Of a stretch of 64,000 bases of DNA, positions 41,439 to 53,340 are shown piece by piece. This DNA comes from Ustilago trichophora (lineage: Eukaryota; Basidiomycota; Ustilaginomycetes; Ustilaginales; Ustilaginaceae). The stretch covers positions 372,001-436,000 of the forward strand of contig OOIN01000035.1 of NCBI GenBank assembly GCA_900323505.1, read 5' to 3'. The first letter of the stretch is position 1; each line of letters opens with the position of its first letter. The notes under the pieces are model-generated. The model searched no databases, had not been told where the DNA came from, and was given only the letters and a program-made list of their open reading frames with translations. The position numbers and the translations under genes were made by a program.

Positions 41439-43490
41439 CGCCGTGAAGATAGACTGCGAAGGTCGCAGTGGTGAAGAGGTAAGCGAGCGACAAGTGCCCT
41501 TCAAAAGCCTTCTGAACCCTCAACAACTTTTGTCGAAGACTTGATGGAAGGGTAGGAAAAAAGGAGATAGGGAATGGGGGATGGAGTCGAAAGGAGACAG
41601 CTCATACGAACTCGTTCCACCCTTGCATCTTATAAGCAAAGTCTGAGCAAGACTCTCGATCTGAGTGGGGAGCGGAAATGGTCCGCAAGCTTTTGCAGAG
41701 GCAGCTGGGATCCGACGGACCAAGTCGACCCATTCAAAGATGCTGCTGTGGATCATGGTGCTGCGTATTGTACCACAAAATGTCCTGACCCGAAATCTCG
41801 CTTCCATCAAGCCACAGCTTTCACCACCACCGAAGAAGCGCACTTTTCGAAACATGGGAGTCCGCTGTCCCTGTAGGTTTGGACATCCATCAGCATCGGG
41901 CCCAGCTGCAGAAATGGATTCGAAGGCCGCCGCGCTCTCTCGGATGCACGTAAGGAGGTGCTGACGCCGCATGTGTCTCAAACAGAACATGTCTGGACCA
42001 GGTGCTCACCATGATGACGCTTCGCGTTCAACAGCGCTCTCAGAGAGATGCAGCAGTTCGCAGGGGTGGAAAGAAAGGAAAGAAAAGGTGTTTTGTGGCC
42101 GGAAGGAGTCAGAGTAAGCTCAGAGTTAAGTGTAGCGGAGTATGAGTCGGAGCCCATTACGATGGAGGGACGCTGTATGGTACAGTGGAGGCCTGTTGTG
42201 CATGAAACGAGTCAAAGGGAAGTGGCGTGAGAGCTAATGAGGACAGGCTTGTGTGTTCTATCGCTTAATCAAAGCGAGGGCGGTTGGTGTCAGCTGAACG
42301 GGGAGCAAGGTTGTTGTACAGCACACAGGGAAGGAAGGGCAGCGAGGTTGGTCAGAATAAAGATTGTGCACGATGATCAGGATCCTCATTGTGCAGGAGA
42401 GGGAGCATCTAGAATGCGGCCGCAAAGGGAATCAATCACTTTGGAGGGACAAAGACGAGGAACAGTGGGAATCTGCAGGAACACACAACCCAAATCTAAG
42501 CGACTTGAGCTGTCTCACGTCAAACAACATCATCCCCGTTGCCCGCACTAGTCACTTTTTTCCCTCTGCAACTACCGGTGCCATCTCATCGCACTTCATT
42601 GAGCATTTACCTTTCACCGTACTGTTCCCAACACTGTGCTGCAAAGAGACGATCAAGATGGATCCATACGATGTATGGAAGGGTGAGCAAAGGTGAATGG
42701 GTGGATAGAAAGGTCACGATTCCGGAAGTAGAAATTCAAACCGCTCTTTATAATTCCGCATGAACACATGGTGCTGCTGGTTGCTGAGTTTCAAAAAAAA
42801 AAAAAACACAAAAGCAAATCCCACACAGAGATCCTTGCTTTGCCTTTGTCGGTCAAAAACAATGACAGAAAGCCCGACGAGCCCTTTCTAGTGCTGCTGC
42901 TGTGTGTGTATGTGTTTTGCCAAGCTTAGAACGTAAGCTCGCCAGGTCAGACATTTTTCGAGGCCTGAACAAAGGGGCCCAAGTTAAAGTTCCCACGTTC
43001 TTAGACCTATTACACAGGACGCCGATGTGCCTCGCTGGGCGTTACGCAGCAATGGTCTTGAAAGGAAGTTCAAAGGAGGGCTGATGGGGCGTACACCGCG
43101 TGTGTTTGGATGAAAGGAGTTGCTTTTGTCCATCGGGTCCGGGGTCAATCGCGATCGACCAAGATCAAATTTCCCTCAAGAGTACGAAGATGAAGGAAGG
43201 GAGGATGGAGGAAAGAAAAGTTGCTCGCCAAATCGAGCTGGTAATGGAGGATGCGAAATTAGTGCAGCTCCCACTTTCTATTGACAAAACCAGACATGTC
43301 TTTGTGCTTGTTCGTCAGATAGTCTCTGCTTTTTTTTCCCGCCCGCACGCGAACAATGAGAAAAGGATAGCATAGATTGCTCTGAGCTGAGATGGCCTAG
43401 TGTTACATGATATTGATAGTGCGGGGAGGATTTTTTTTTTTTTGTTTTTGCGTGAATTCCATTTCTTCGGACAACTTCGAACATTTTGAT
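41439..43490. promoter_or_regulatory. Intergenic: GT2-gene promoter and RCC2-PHD 3' flank
   Basis: About 2 kb without a supportable gene. It contains A runs (42794-42806), a T run (43429-43442) and a short ATG frame at 42658 followed by a donor-like GGTGAGC that I cannot confirm as an exon. Other short frames lack domains. Confidence 0.5.
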
Positions 43491-45548
<2,058 letters not shown>

Positions 45549-45957
45549 CTACAAGTCAGTGAGTGTTTCGATGTCGCGTGGAGAAAGCCGAGTGTCTGAC
45601 CGCGTCGCGCAGAGTAATTTCCGCTTTGATTCGCACGAGACAAGTTGACAGCGAGCCCACTGAGCGCGCGTGACGCGAGGATTTGGAATTTTTCTGAATT
45701 TTTTTGGCTGGCATTCCGCTGTCAGACATTTTGTGTTGGTCTCGCTTTCCCGCTGATACCACCATCGCAATCTTGGGCTTTATCCCACAACCAAGGTGGC
45801 TTCCTTACATCGTGGTTGGGTGGACAGGATCGGGCATCGATCCACACACTGCTCAGCCGTGCGCGACTGGAGTCTTGGCGTGTAGAGAACATGGTCGCGT
45901 TGAAAAGACGGGAATGTGGTGCATGAATCTCTCAGCCATGGCCGGCAAGAATGTGAA

Positions 45958-45971
45958 GTACTGTACAGTAC
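45958..45971. promoter_or_regulatory. Perfect 14-nt palindrome GTACTGTACAGTAC
   Basis: Identical to the core of the array upstream of ATG9 (10117-10130). It lies about 730 bp upstream of the RCC2-PHD start and 1.4 kb upstream of the GH5 start. A binding site for a dimeric regulator is possible. Confidence 0.5.
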
Positions 45972-47399
45972 ATAGCAGCATAAGAACAAGGCGGCAAATA
46001 CATTTTGGTGACAGCGGAGACCGTAGAGTACCAAGGACAGCTGTCAGTGTCAGGAGCAACCGACAAGGAAGAAAGTGTTATTTACCCCTTTGCATGGTGC
46101 ATAGGCTCGCTTGGCACATTTCTCCTTCCTCTCTCTCTTTCCGCCTCAAATCCATCTGTCTTGCTATTTCATTCCTCGTTTCTCTCTCCCAAGCATTCTT
46201 CTGCAGCCTCCCCCAGGCAAGTGGCGTTTTCTCTTGGTGTTTCGCCAAGTCGATCCCCTTCCATCCAACCATCATGTGAACTGGAAGTGTAACAAAGATA
46301 GTGTGTCTGTTGAATCAGCGGTGCTGTGGCAAGGGCCTGATGGCGGAGTTGCAAGGTGGTTGCTTCGCCGACTTCTCTCGCAGATTTCGCAAAAATTCAA
46401 TCAACAACAGACAATGAGCACAAACCAGAGTAGTGCGGAGCTTTGATCTCGCCAACCGACCGCACAACAAGACGACGAGAAGGATCAGCACGCGTGGATT
46501 CGGCTACAACACACTCAACACATGCGAGGATCTGCACTCTGCAATGCCAAGTGTCGATCCCCGCTGCCCCTCGCCCCGTGCCCCAGTCTCCTTTTCCCAC
46601 ACCTCTGCCTCTCTCTTGAGCTGTTACAACGCACATGTTTGGATTTCAGATCAAGCCGTCTGACGAGGGAGAGTTGCGTGGCACATGATCTGAGTTCAAG
46701 ATCAACCGTAAGGGTAAAGAAGTGATGGTGTTGGTGATACGAGGAGGAACGCGGGAGTTCGAGGAGCAAGCAGGAAGGGGTGGCTAGACATGGGCATGTG
46801 GCGTGTATGTTATGCGCAGTGCTGCACGTCGCTCCAACCTACAGCTAGTCTTTGAGTTGTGCCATTCTGCTCGCCACTCTCTCGTTGCTGCTCCAGGCGA
46901 CGAAGGTAAAGGGACACAAGATGAGCTGCATACAAGTCGCTTTCTTGAGGAATGCTCTTCCACTCTCCTCTCCTTTCTCTCCCTTCTGTGTTCGGATCTG
47001 CACTTTGAGCAAACCGGTGCAGGTGCAGATCGATGCGCCTTTGTCCGTTGTCCGCTGCTTCGGAAACCTTCGTGGTTACTCTACTTGACTTTTGTACGTC
47101 TGGGAGTGATTCCGCTGTAGGCGTTCTCCGTCGATTTGGGTCCTGCGTAACTCCTGCCATCCAAAGTCTCCGTTTCTCCGCTCCTGGAGAGGTTTGCAAT
47201 ATAAACAACCCCGACTCGTCCATTTGGCCTTGTTGTTTCCCCTTCATCTGTCTCCCCCCTCTCCCCTCCCCTTTTGGTTGTCGTTCCCTTTCCCCTTCCC
47301 TGGTTCTTGCCCCCTTTCAGCGCCGGTATCGACACACGCCCGTTCGCGGCATACACTCTTTTCCAAATCAAGCCAGTGCAGAAGGTAGCAGAAGCAAAG

Positions 47400-48887
47400 A
47401 TGAAGTTCACCGCCCTCCTCACCAGCGCCCTGCTCGTTGGCTCCACTTTTGGCAAGGCCATCGTCAACGGCGATGACCCTTCCAAGGTCGCCATCCCCAT
47501 CACCACCGCCAACTCTCGCGGTGCCTCCGACGTCAAGCCCAAGCTCATCACCACCATGATCATGGACAAGGTCACCGACGTTCTCACCTCGACCCCTCTC
47601 TCCAACCTCCCTTCCATGAAGCGACACCGACGCACCATTCGTCAGCAGGAGGAGCTTTCCAAGCGCGCCTTGCCTCCTCTGCGTTGGCCCTACTACGACA
47701 ACAACAAGAAAGTTCGTGGTGTTTCCCTCGGTGGATGGTTGGTGGTTGAGAACTTCATCACCCCCAGCATCTATGGTCAGACTGGAAACCCCAACATCAT
47801 CGATGAGTGGACTTTCGGTAGTCTGCAGCCTAGGGATCAGGCGGTTCGCATTCTGCAGAAGCACTTGAACGAGTTTGTCAGTGAGGACGACATTCGTCAG
47901 ATCGCCGCTGCTGGTTTGAACCACGTCCGTATCCCTGTTGGTTACTGGGCATTCGAGGTCGGCTCCGGTGAACCTTTCCTCAAGCTCAACCAGTGGGACT
48001 TGCTCAAGCAGGCCGCTCTTTGGTGTGGCAAGTACAACTTGAAGGTTCTCGTCGATCTCCACGCTGCTCCTGGTAACCAGAACGGTTTCGATCACGGTGG
48101 ACGACGCGGTGTCAACGCCTGGGCTTACAACGCAACCGACATTCAGCGCACCATCAACATCCTTCAGACCATGTCTCGCGAATTCTCCCTTCCCAAGTAC
48201 GCCAACTCCGTCGCTGCCCTCGAACTCCTCAACGAGCCCGTGACCGACAAGAACGTCGTCCTCGACTTCTACCAGCGCGCTTACGAAGTCGTTCGTTACC
48301 CCAACGGACGCAATGCCGCCGAGTCCCCCTTGCTCGTCGTTGTCGGTGACGAGTTCGTCTCCCCCGCCTACTCGGACTACTGGAACGACAAGCTTCTCCC
48401 CCCTCGCTACGAGGGCGTCTCGGTCGACTCGCACATCTACACCATCTTCGACGACAACGCCCTCCGTCTCTCGTCCAAGGACCGTATTGGCTACTACTGC
48501 TCGCTCAAGCCCAAATGGGCCGCTGCCAACAAGATCCACTACCAGCTCATCGGAGAGTGGACCCCGGCTTTCACCGATTGCGCCCAAGGTCTCAACGGTC
48601 GAGGTAGGGGTAGCAGGTACGACGGAAGCTTCACGGGAAGCCGAGGAAAGATCAACTCGTGCTACGGTAGGAGTGGTGACGCTACCACTTTCACCGCCAA
48701 CTACAAGCGCCTGTTGGGTAGCATGTGGGAGGCCCAGGTCGACGCCAACGAGGGCGGTATCGGTTGGTTGATGTGGACCTGGAAGACCGAAGCCAAGGCT
48801 GCTGAAGAGTGGAGCTATCAGAAGGGTATCCAGTACGGTTGGATCCCAAGGGACCCTACTAAGAGGCCTAACAACATCAGGTGTTAA
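47400..48887 (+). CDS. EXG1: Secreted exo-1,3-beta-glucanase, glycoside hydrolase family 5 (Exg1-like)
   Basis: Cell-wall glucan hydrolase or transglycosylase secreted through the ER. 495 residues. The signal peptide is MKFTALLTSALLVGSTFGKA. A propeptide of about 75 residues ends at a Lys-Arg kexin-type site (ELSKRALPPL). The GH5 barrel contains VRGVSLGGWLVVENFITPS, GLNHVRIPVGYWAF, VLVDLHAAPGNQNGFDHGG and ALELLNEP with acid/base Glu279. VDSHIYTIFD and IGEWTPAFTDC with nucleophile Glu386 follow, then WMWTWKTE. These match GH5 subfamily 9 exo-glucanases of fungi such as yeast Exg1. The start at 47400 is chosen because it gives a signal peptide; the in-frame ORF upstream is CT-rich leader. Translation is strongly GC-codon biased, consistent with high expression. 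Confidence 0.94.
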   Translation: MKFTALLTSALLVGSTFGKAIVNGDDPSKVAIPITTANSRGASDVKPKLITTMIMDKVTDVLTSTPLSNLPSMKRHRRTIRQQEELSKRALPPLRWPYYDNNKKVRGVSLGGWLVVENFITPSIYGQTGNPNIIDEWTFGSLQPRDQAVRILQKHLNEFVSEDDIRQIAAAGLNHVRIPVGYWAFEVGSGEPFLKLNQWDLLKQAALWCGKYNLKVLVDLHAAPGNQNGFDHGGRRGVNAWAYNATDIQRTINILQTMSREFSLPKYANSVAALELLNEPVTDKNVVLDFYQRAYEVVRYPNGRNAAESPLLVVVGDEFVSPAYSDYWNDKLLPPRYEGVSVDSHIYTIFDDNALRLSSKDRIGYYCSLKPKWAAANKIHYQLIGEWTPAFTDCAQGLNGRGRGSRYDGSFTGSRGKINSCYGRSGDATTFTANYKRLLGSMWEAQVDANEGGIGWLMWTWKTEAKAAEEWSYQKGIQYGWIPRDPTKRPNNIRC

Positions 48888-49184
48888 GCGCAAAAACCAC
48901 CTCCCTCGTGCAACATTGTCAGAGTAGGCTACGCTCCCTTGAAAGAATAGGTCGAGCGCCAACGTCATCTTTATCCTTTTAATCCCCCCCTTCTATGTCT
49001 TTGCTTGGTTTGCATCCCCCTTCAACTGTCTCTACGAGTGTTCTTCCCTAAATGCAAATCGTATTTTAGTCTCTATCAGTCCGTTTGCCAAGTCGGTGGT
49101 GGTGATGGTGCTATTGAGTTGAATGTCTGCAATTCCGCAAGTGCTCTACGCAAGAAATATCGGTAGCTTGGGCAGAGGGTCGAG
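48888..49184. other. Convergent 3' flanks of the GH5 and Obg genes
   Basis: About 300 bp holding the 3' UTRs of two converging genes, T/C-rich in the first half. No other feature is seen. Confidence 0.6.
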
Positions 49185-52130
49185 CTACACCACCTCAGTA
49201 GCACCCTTCTCAGCAGCCCTCTGCGCCCTCAACAGTTCCACCAACGTTTTGGCCAACATCTGTGTGCCCTGCTTCTTCTTCGCCGACAGCGTGATGATCT
49301 TCATCGGCCCGTCTTCCAGCAGGCTCTTCTTCTCCCGAGGCCACTTGACCGCCTCCCTATCCTCCCAAATCTCTGTTACCTGCTTCCTGATCCTGTCCAA
49401 CTTGATCTTTGCATCCTCGATCTCGGCAGCGCTCGCAAATCGGTCCGCCTTGTTGACGATGACCAGTCGTGCTTTGGCGGGGAGATCTTCACGATAGGAT
49501 GCGAGTTCGTTGTGAAGGATCTTGAGATCTTTCCACGGTTCAGATTCTGTCAGGTCCAACACGTAGGCAAGGATGGAACATCGTTCAATGTGGCGAAGGA
49601 AAGTGTGGCCCAATCCGCGGTTGTCTGCCGCGCCATCGATCAATCCAGGAATGTCGGAGAGGACCAGTCTGAACTCCTCCTCCTCTTGTGCTGAGTCGGC
49701 GTCATGGGATCGAAAGGCTGTAGCGCGGTCGTCGCCGTAGCCTTCCTGAACCTCGGAATCGTCTACACCGATGACGGAGCCGTCGGAGCCCAGGCGGACA
49801 ACGCCCAAGTTGGGGGAGAGAGTGGTAAATCGCCAGTGGCCGACTTGGGCTTTGGACGCAGAGATGGATCGCAAAATGGTGGATTTACCTGCGTTGGGAA
49901 GACCAACGAGACCGATATCAGATGGCCGTTTGAGTTCGAGCATGACCTCGAGCGACTCGCCCCATTCTCCGCGGGTGGCGAACTTGGGCGAGCGGTTGGA
50001 GGAGGAGAGGAAGGTGGGGTTACCGAGACCACCTCGACCACCAGATGCGAGGAGGATACCTGGAGAGTCGGCTGGTGTGGGCGTGTCCAGGTCGATGCGC
50101 CAAGGCTCGGAAGATGGCTCGTCATCTTCGTACGGTGTGACCGAGGCTGCCGAGGGTTGATCTACAGAGGATGAAGATGAGGACATGGCGAGGCCAGCTG
50201 CGGCGTTGCTAGCTGCTTGGGATTGGGCAAGGTATCGACGGCGTCGACGGCGATCGAGAGCAAGACGCATTTCGGCAGCGCGAAACTCGTTGCGGCGATA
50301 GTTGGTCTCCTCTGCGCGAGGGTAGTGGCGCCACACACGATCACGGAGGATCTGAAGCTGACGTGCGACATCAGGTTCGAGCAGATCCTCTCCGTCAATT
50401 TCCTCTTCCTCTTCGGCTTTCTTCTCCTTCGTCGCTATTCCAATCTCGGATGCTGACTGGTCGAACTCAGTCTCCTCTTGTTCATACTCGAGCTCGGGCG
50501 GCGGTCTTAACCGAGCCAATCGCTTCCTCTCCATCTCTTCGGCAGCAAGCACGGCATCCTCTTTGGCAACAACACCGGTCGGATCCCATTTGGCTTTCGC
50601 TGCACGCCTCAACAGGTCCTGATAGTACTCGTCCGCCTCTTCCTCTTCTTGGATCCTCAGTCTCCGTGTAGCAGTAACAACAGTGCCTACAGGGACCTCT
50701 ATAAACTTGTCTTCTGCCCTCTTGCCATGCAGGAAACTTCCCTGACCATGGGGCCCATCTGCACCGCGGAACCTTCTCGAAATCCTTGCTAGCGTAGTAG
50801 GTCCGTCGACAGCACGCATGTAAATCGATCCACCAGATCCACCATTGCCTCCTGAGGGAGGACCAAATTCGACAAACTTTTCGCGATGGAAAGAAACACA
50901 TCCGTCTCCACCTTTGCCACCAGTGACGCGAAGAAAGAGCTGGTCGACAAAGTTCGAGTGTCGATTGCGTTGCCATTCTGCCTTTCGTTTGGCTTTTGCC
51001 ACTTCGGCGTCGGCAGAGATGGCAGAGGTGGAGAAGAATCGGGAGGAAGAGCCTGATCGATTGCTTTGCCAAGAGGCAGTGTTGCGCTGTAATCTCGGCT
51101 TGGAGCGTTTGGTGACAGTACTCGGTCTGATGTCTTCGTCGGCAACAGGGGAGCCTAGGGATTCTGTCAGGAGACCTTGCTTGTCGAACGTCTCGCCGAA
51201 CCCGCCGAACTGTTGGAGAGCAGCACGGACATTTCTTTGCAAGCTGGTGATCTGCGACGGAGCTTGCGACCGCGCACCTGATCGGGCGGTGAAGGTCGAC
51301 GTCCTGCGTTCCATCTTGATCTCGATCGGCACGGTTGAGGTGGAGAGGTAGAAGGCTGAATCGTGCAAGATGACAGCGTCTTCAGGGGTGTCTTCGTGTG
51401 CCTCGGATTCGTCTACAAAGTACGGCGTTTTTGTGGCTGCTTCCATATTGCAGAGAGGAGCGATGTCGTTCCATCCGGGCCGTATTGCCGCTGGGTTTTG
51501 TAGGGAGCGAGAAGAGAGGTAAGTTTGTGCGGCAGGAGCATGCTTGCTGGGCGCGTTGCAGCTGACCAAAGGTTTCATGCCGACGAATCGTGCATGCTCC
51601 TTGTCCGACAGGTAGGAGCGCGGCGCTCGAGAAGGCACGATGGGGGGAAGTACAACAGTGTGGATGCCATCGTTGGCGAGCGCCTTCCGGAGGCTTTCTT
51701 TATCGAAAAATGTTACGCTGCCGTATCCCAGGAGCCTCTGCGAAGAGGGTTCGCGAGGAAAGTGAAAGTGCTGGATGGGTCCAAACTTGGAAGCGAGCTG
51801 GGAGAGCAGAGACAGTGTGTGGACGACAGAGACGAGATGCTTGCCGTTCTTGGTGCGGACAAAGACGGTTCTAGCGAGGCTAGAATCGGATGACGTCTGC
51901 TCAAGCTGTCCGTCGGAACGGAGTGAAGATGCCAGCTTTGAGGTCGAAGGGGACGAAGATGACCGAGGTGCCCCTTGAAAGGGTGGTGCGAGGTCCTCGT
52001 CAAACTTCCAGTTGCCTGATTGAATCGACGCGGAGGAGGCAAAGTGGCGTGCGACGCGGGCTGGGAGAAGCGTGGTATGCTGAGTAGCGAGCAGAGGCTG
52101 CAACCGCAGTAGGGTGCGCTTTGCCGCCAT
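49185..52130 (-). CDS. MTG2: Mitochondrial Obg-family GTPase (Mtg2-like) with fused N-terminal RRM-like mitochondrial protein
   Basis: Obg/Mtg2 GTPases help assemble the large mitochondrial ribosomal subunit. This 981-residue frame has two parts. Residues 1-35 look like a presequence (MAAKRTLLRLQPLLATQH, then ARHF followed by AS). An RRM-like domain follows (~85-145: TVFVRTKNG, KFGPIQHFHF, LGYGSVTFFDKE) with a linker to ~345. A second presequence-like stretch (SGSSSRFFSTSAIS, Arg364) precedes the Obg fold (NFVDQLFLRVTGGKGGDGCV, ~390). That fold carries a ~170-residue charged insertion before ILLASGGRGGLGNPTF. The G domain has GLPNAGKST (~742), DIPGLIDG (~825) and NKAD (~892). Usual Mtg2 proteins are about half this length. 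The frame is open to 52226, but ATG 52130 gives the better presequence. No intron is needed, so the fusion is not a splicing artefact of my model. Confidence 0.9.
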   Translation of the reverse strand: MAAKRTLLRLQPLLATQHTTLLPARVARHFASSASIQSGNWKFDEDLAPPFQGAPRSSSSPSTSKLASSLRSDGQLEQTSSDSSLARTVFVRTKNGKHLVSVVHTLSLLSQLASKFGPIQHFHFPREPSSQRLLGYGSVTFFDKESLRKALANDGIHTVVLPPIVPSRAPRSYLSDKEHARFVGMKPLVSCNAPSKHAPAAQTYLSSRSLQNPAAIRPGWNDIAPLCNMEAATKTPYFVDESEAHEDTPEDAVILHDSAFYLSTSTVPIEIKMERRTSTFTARSGARSQAPSQITSLQRNVRAALQQFGGFGETFDKQGLLTESLGSPVADEDIRPSTVTKRSKPRLQRNTASWQSNRSGSSSRFFSTSAISADAEVAKAKRKAEWQRNRHSNFVDQLFLRVTGGKGGDGCVSFHREKFVEFGPPSGGNGGSGGSIYMRAVDGPTTLARISRRFRGADGPHGQGSFLHGKRAEDKFIEVPVGTVVTATRRLRIQEEEEADEYYQDLLRRAAKAKWDPTGVVAKEDAVLAAEEMERKRLARLRPPPELEYEQEETEFDQSASEIGIATKEKKAEEEEEIDGEDLLEPDVARQLQILRDRVWRHYPRAEETNYRRNEFRAAEMRLALDRRRRRRYLAQSQAASNAAAGLAMSSSSSSVDQPSAASVTPYEDDEPSSEPWRIDLDTPTPADSPGILLASGGRGGLGNPTFLSSSNRSPKFATRGEWGESLEVMLELKRPSDIGLVGLPNAGKSTILRSISASKAQVGHWRFTTLSPNLGVVRLGSDGSVIGVDDSEVQEGYGDDRATAFRSHDADSAQEEEEFRLVLSDIPGLIDGAADNRGLGHTFLRHIERCSILAYVLDLTESEPWKDLKILHNELASYREDLPAKARLVIVNKADRFASAAEIEDAKIKLDRIRKQVTEIWEDREAVKWPREKKSLLEDGPMKIITLSAKKKQGTQMLAKTLVELLRAQRAAEKGATEVV

Positions 52131-53340
52131 ATCGGATGTCCTTGACAAGCAAGCGCTTCGTAGCCTTGCAAGAGACCAATACGGGAAAAGTCTAGGTGGG
52201 AAAGAGGATGGAGTGCTGCAAATCAAAGGGTCTCACAATTGGCAGACAAGAAAATCATTTCTTCGCGGATCCCATCGTACCCGATTTCCGATTTCCGATT
52301 TCCGAATTTGATTCGTTGCCCAGGATCCTGTGCGACCCTCGAACAGAGCTCCTTATGGAACATCAATTCTCTCTGACATTTGGCTGCCAGCAAAATTTCT
52401 CTTCCGACATCTCTCGAGAGATATGATATGACAAGAGCGCTGTGAATCACCGTTTATCTCGGAGCTCTTCCAGTCAAGGTTACAATTCGAGCTTGTCGAG
52501 AGTGCTTTGTGTCTGAGCCCCAACTTGAATCTGTCCATTGACATTCGTCTCGAACGGCAAGCTCTGAGTGACACACACAACATGTTTGAACACCCAGACC
52601 CCGTCCACTGACAACGAGCCTGTTTCCAAAGTATTGTCACATAGCATCAAGCAAAGGACAAGACTGCAATAAACAGTATCGTGGGAACCACCGACTCGGT
52701 ACTGTAGCCGCTGTACATCGGATGGGCGGTCTCCGAGCGCGATACAGTGGTTGCGCCTAATTGGTTTTTGTTGCTTAGCCGCCAATGCCAGATTAAGATC
52801 CGCTGCGCGCACTTGGCTCGTGCCAGCGTTCTTTCTGCTGTCTCACAAATTCCCACGTTGCGCAGCCGCCGAATTTCCACCATCTCTTTCTTACATCGCA
52901 ACATCTGTGATGAAAGATGGATGGACATCACTGTAGGAAGAAAGATAGGGGCTGGTGTGAAGGGAGAGCTCGTCGGAGTGGGTCAGAATGGAAGTGCGCG
53001 ATGAGACAAGATTTCAGGCTCCGCGGAGAGAGCGGAAGATGCTCACCGAACAGCCGAGAGAGAGGTCGTGCAGCGGATGTGTATGGGGTCAAGTTAGGGT
53101 TAAGCGTTGAGTGCAGAGGAGAAACAAGAGATTCTGCGCACTTTTCTCATTTCGATTGCCCGACCAGAGCGCTCTCTCTTTCTTTTGATTGGGGCGCTTG
53201 GCGCTTCCTTCTATCTGCCTGGAGTGGATTCCATACTTAAGGTCAACCTTGGCTCCGCTGTATTGGACTCTCCCTTGAACACTCCTACCACATCCACCGC
53301 TTCAAAGCTTCGTCCGAGGCGGAAAGAAGTACACGGCAGG
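52131..53340. promoter_or_regulatory. Divergent intergenic region between the Obg and P450 genes
   Basis: About 1.2 kb. A short direct repeat CCGATTT occurs three times near 52281-52304, and GTACTGTA is at 52699-52706. In-frame ATG 53107 could extend the P450 N-terminus. No independent gene is seen. Confidence 0.55.

Noticed and set aside
47244..48968. Minus-strand 574-codon frame antisense to the GH5 glucanase
   Set aside because: In-register shadow; the Glu/Val/Gly-rich translation reflects GH5 codon use.
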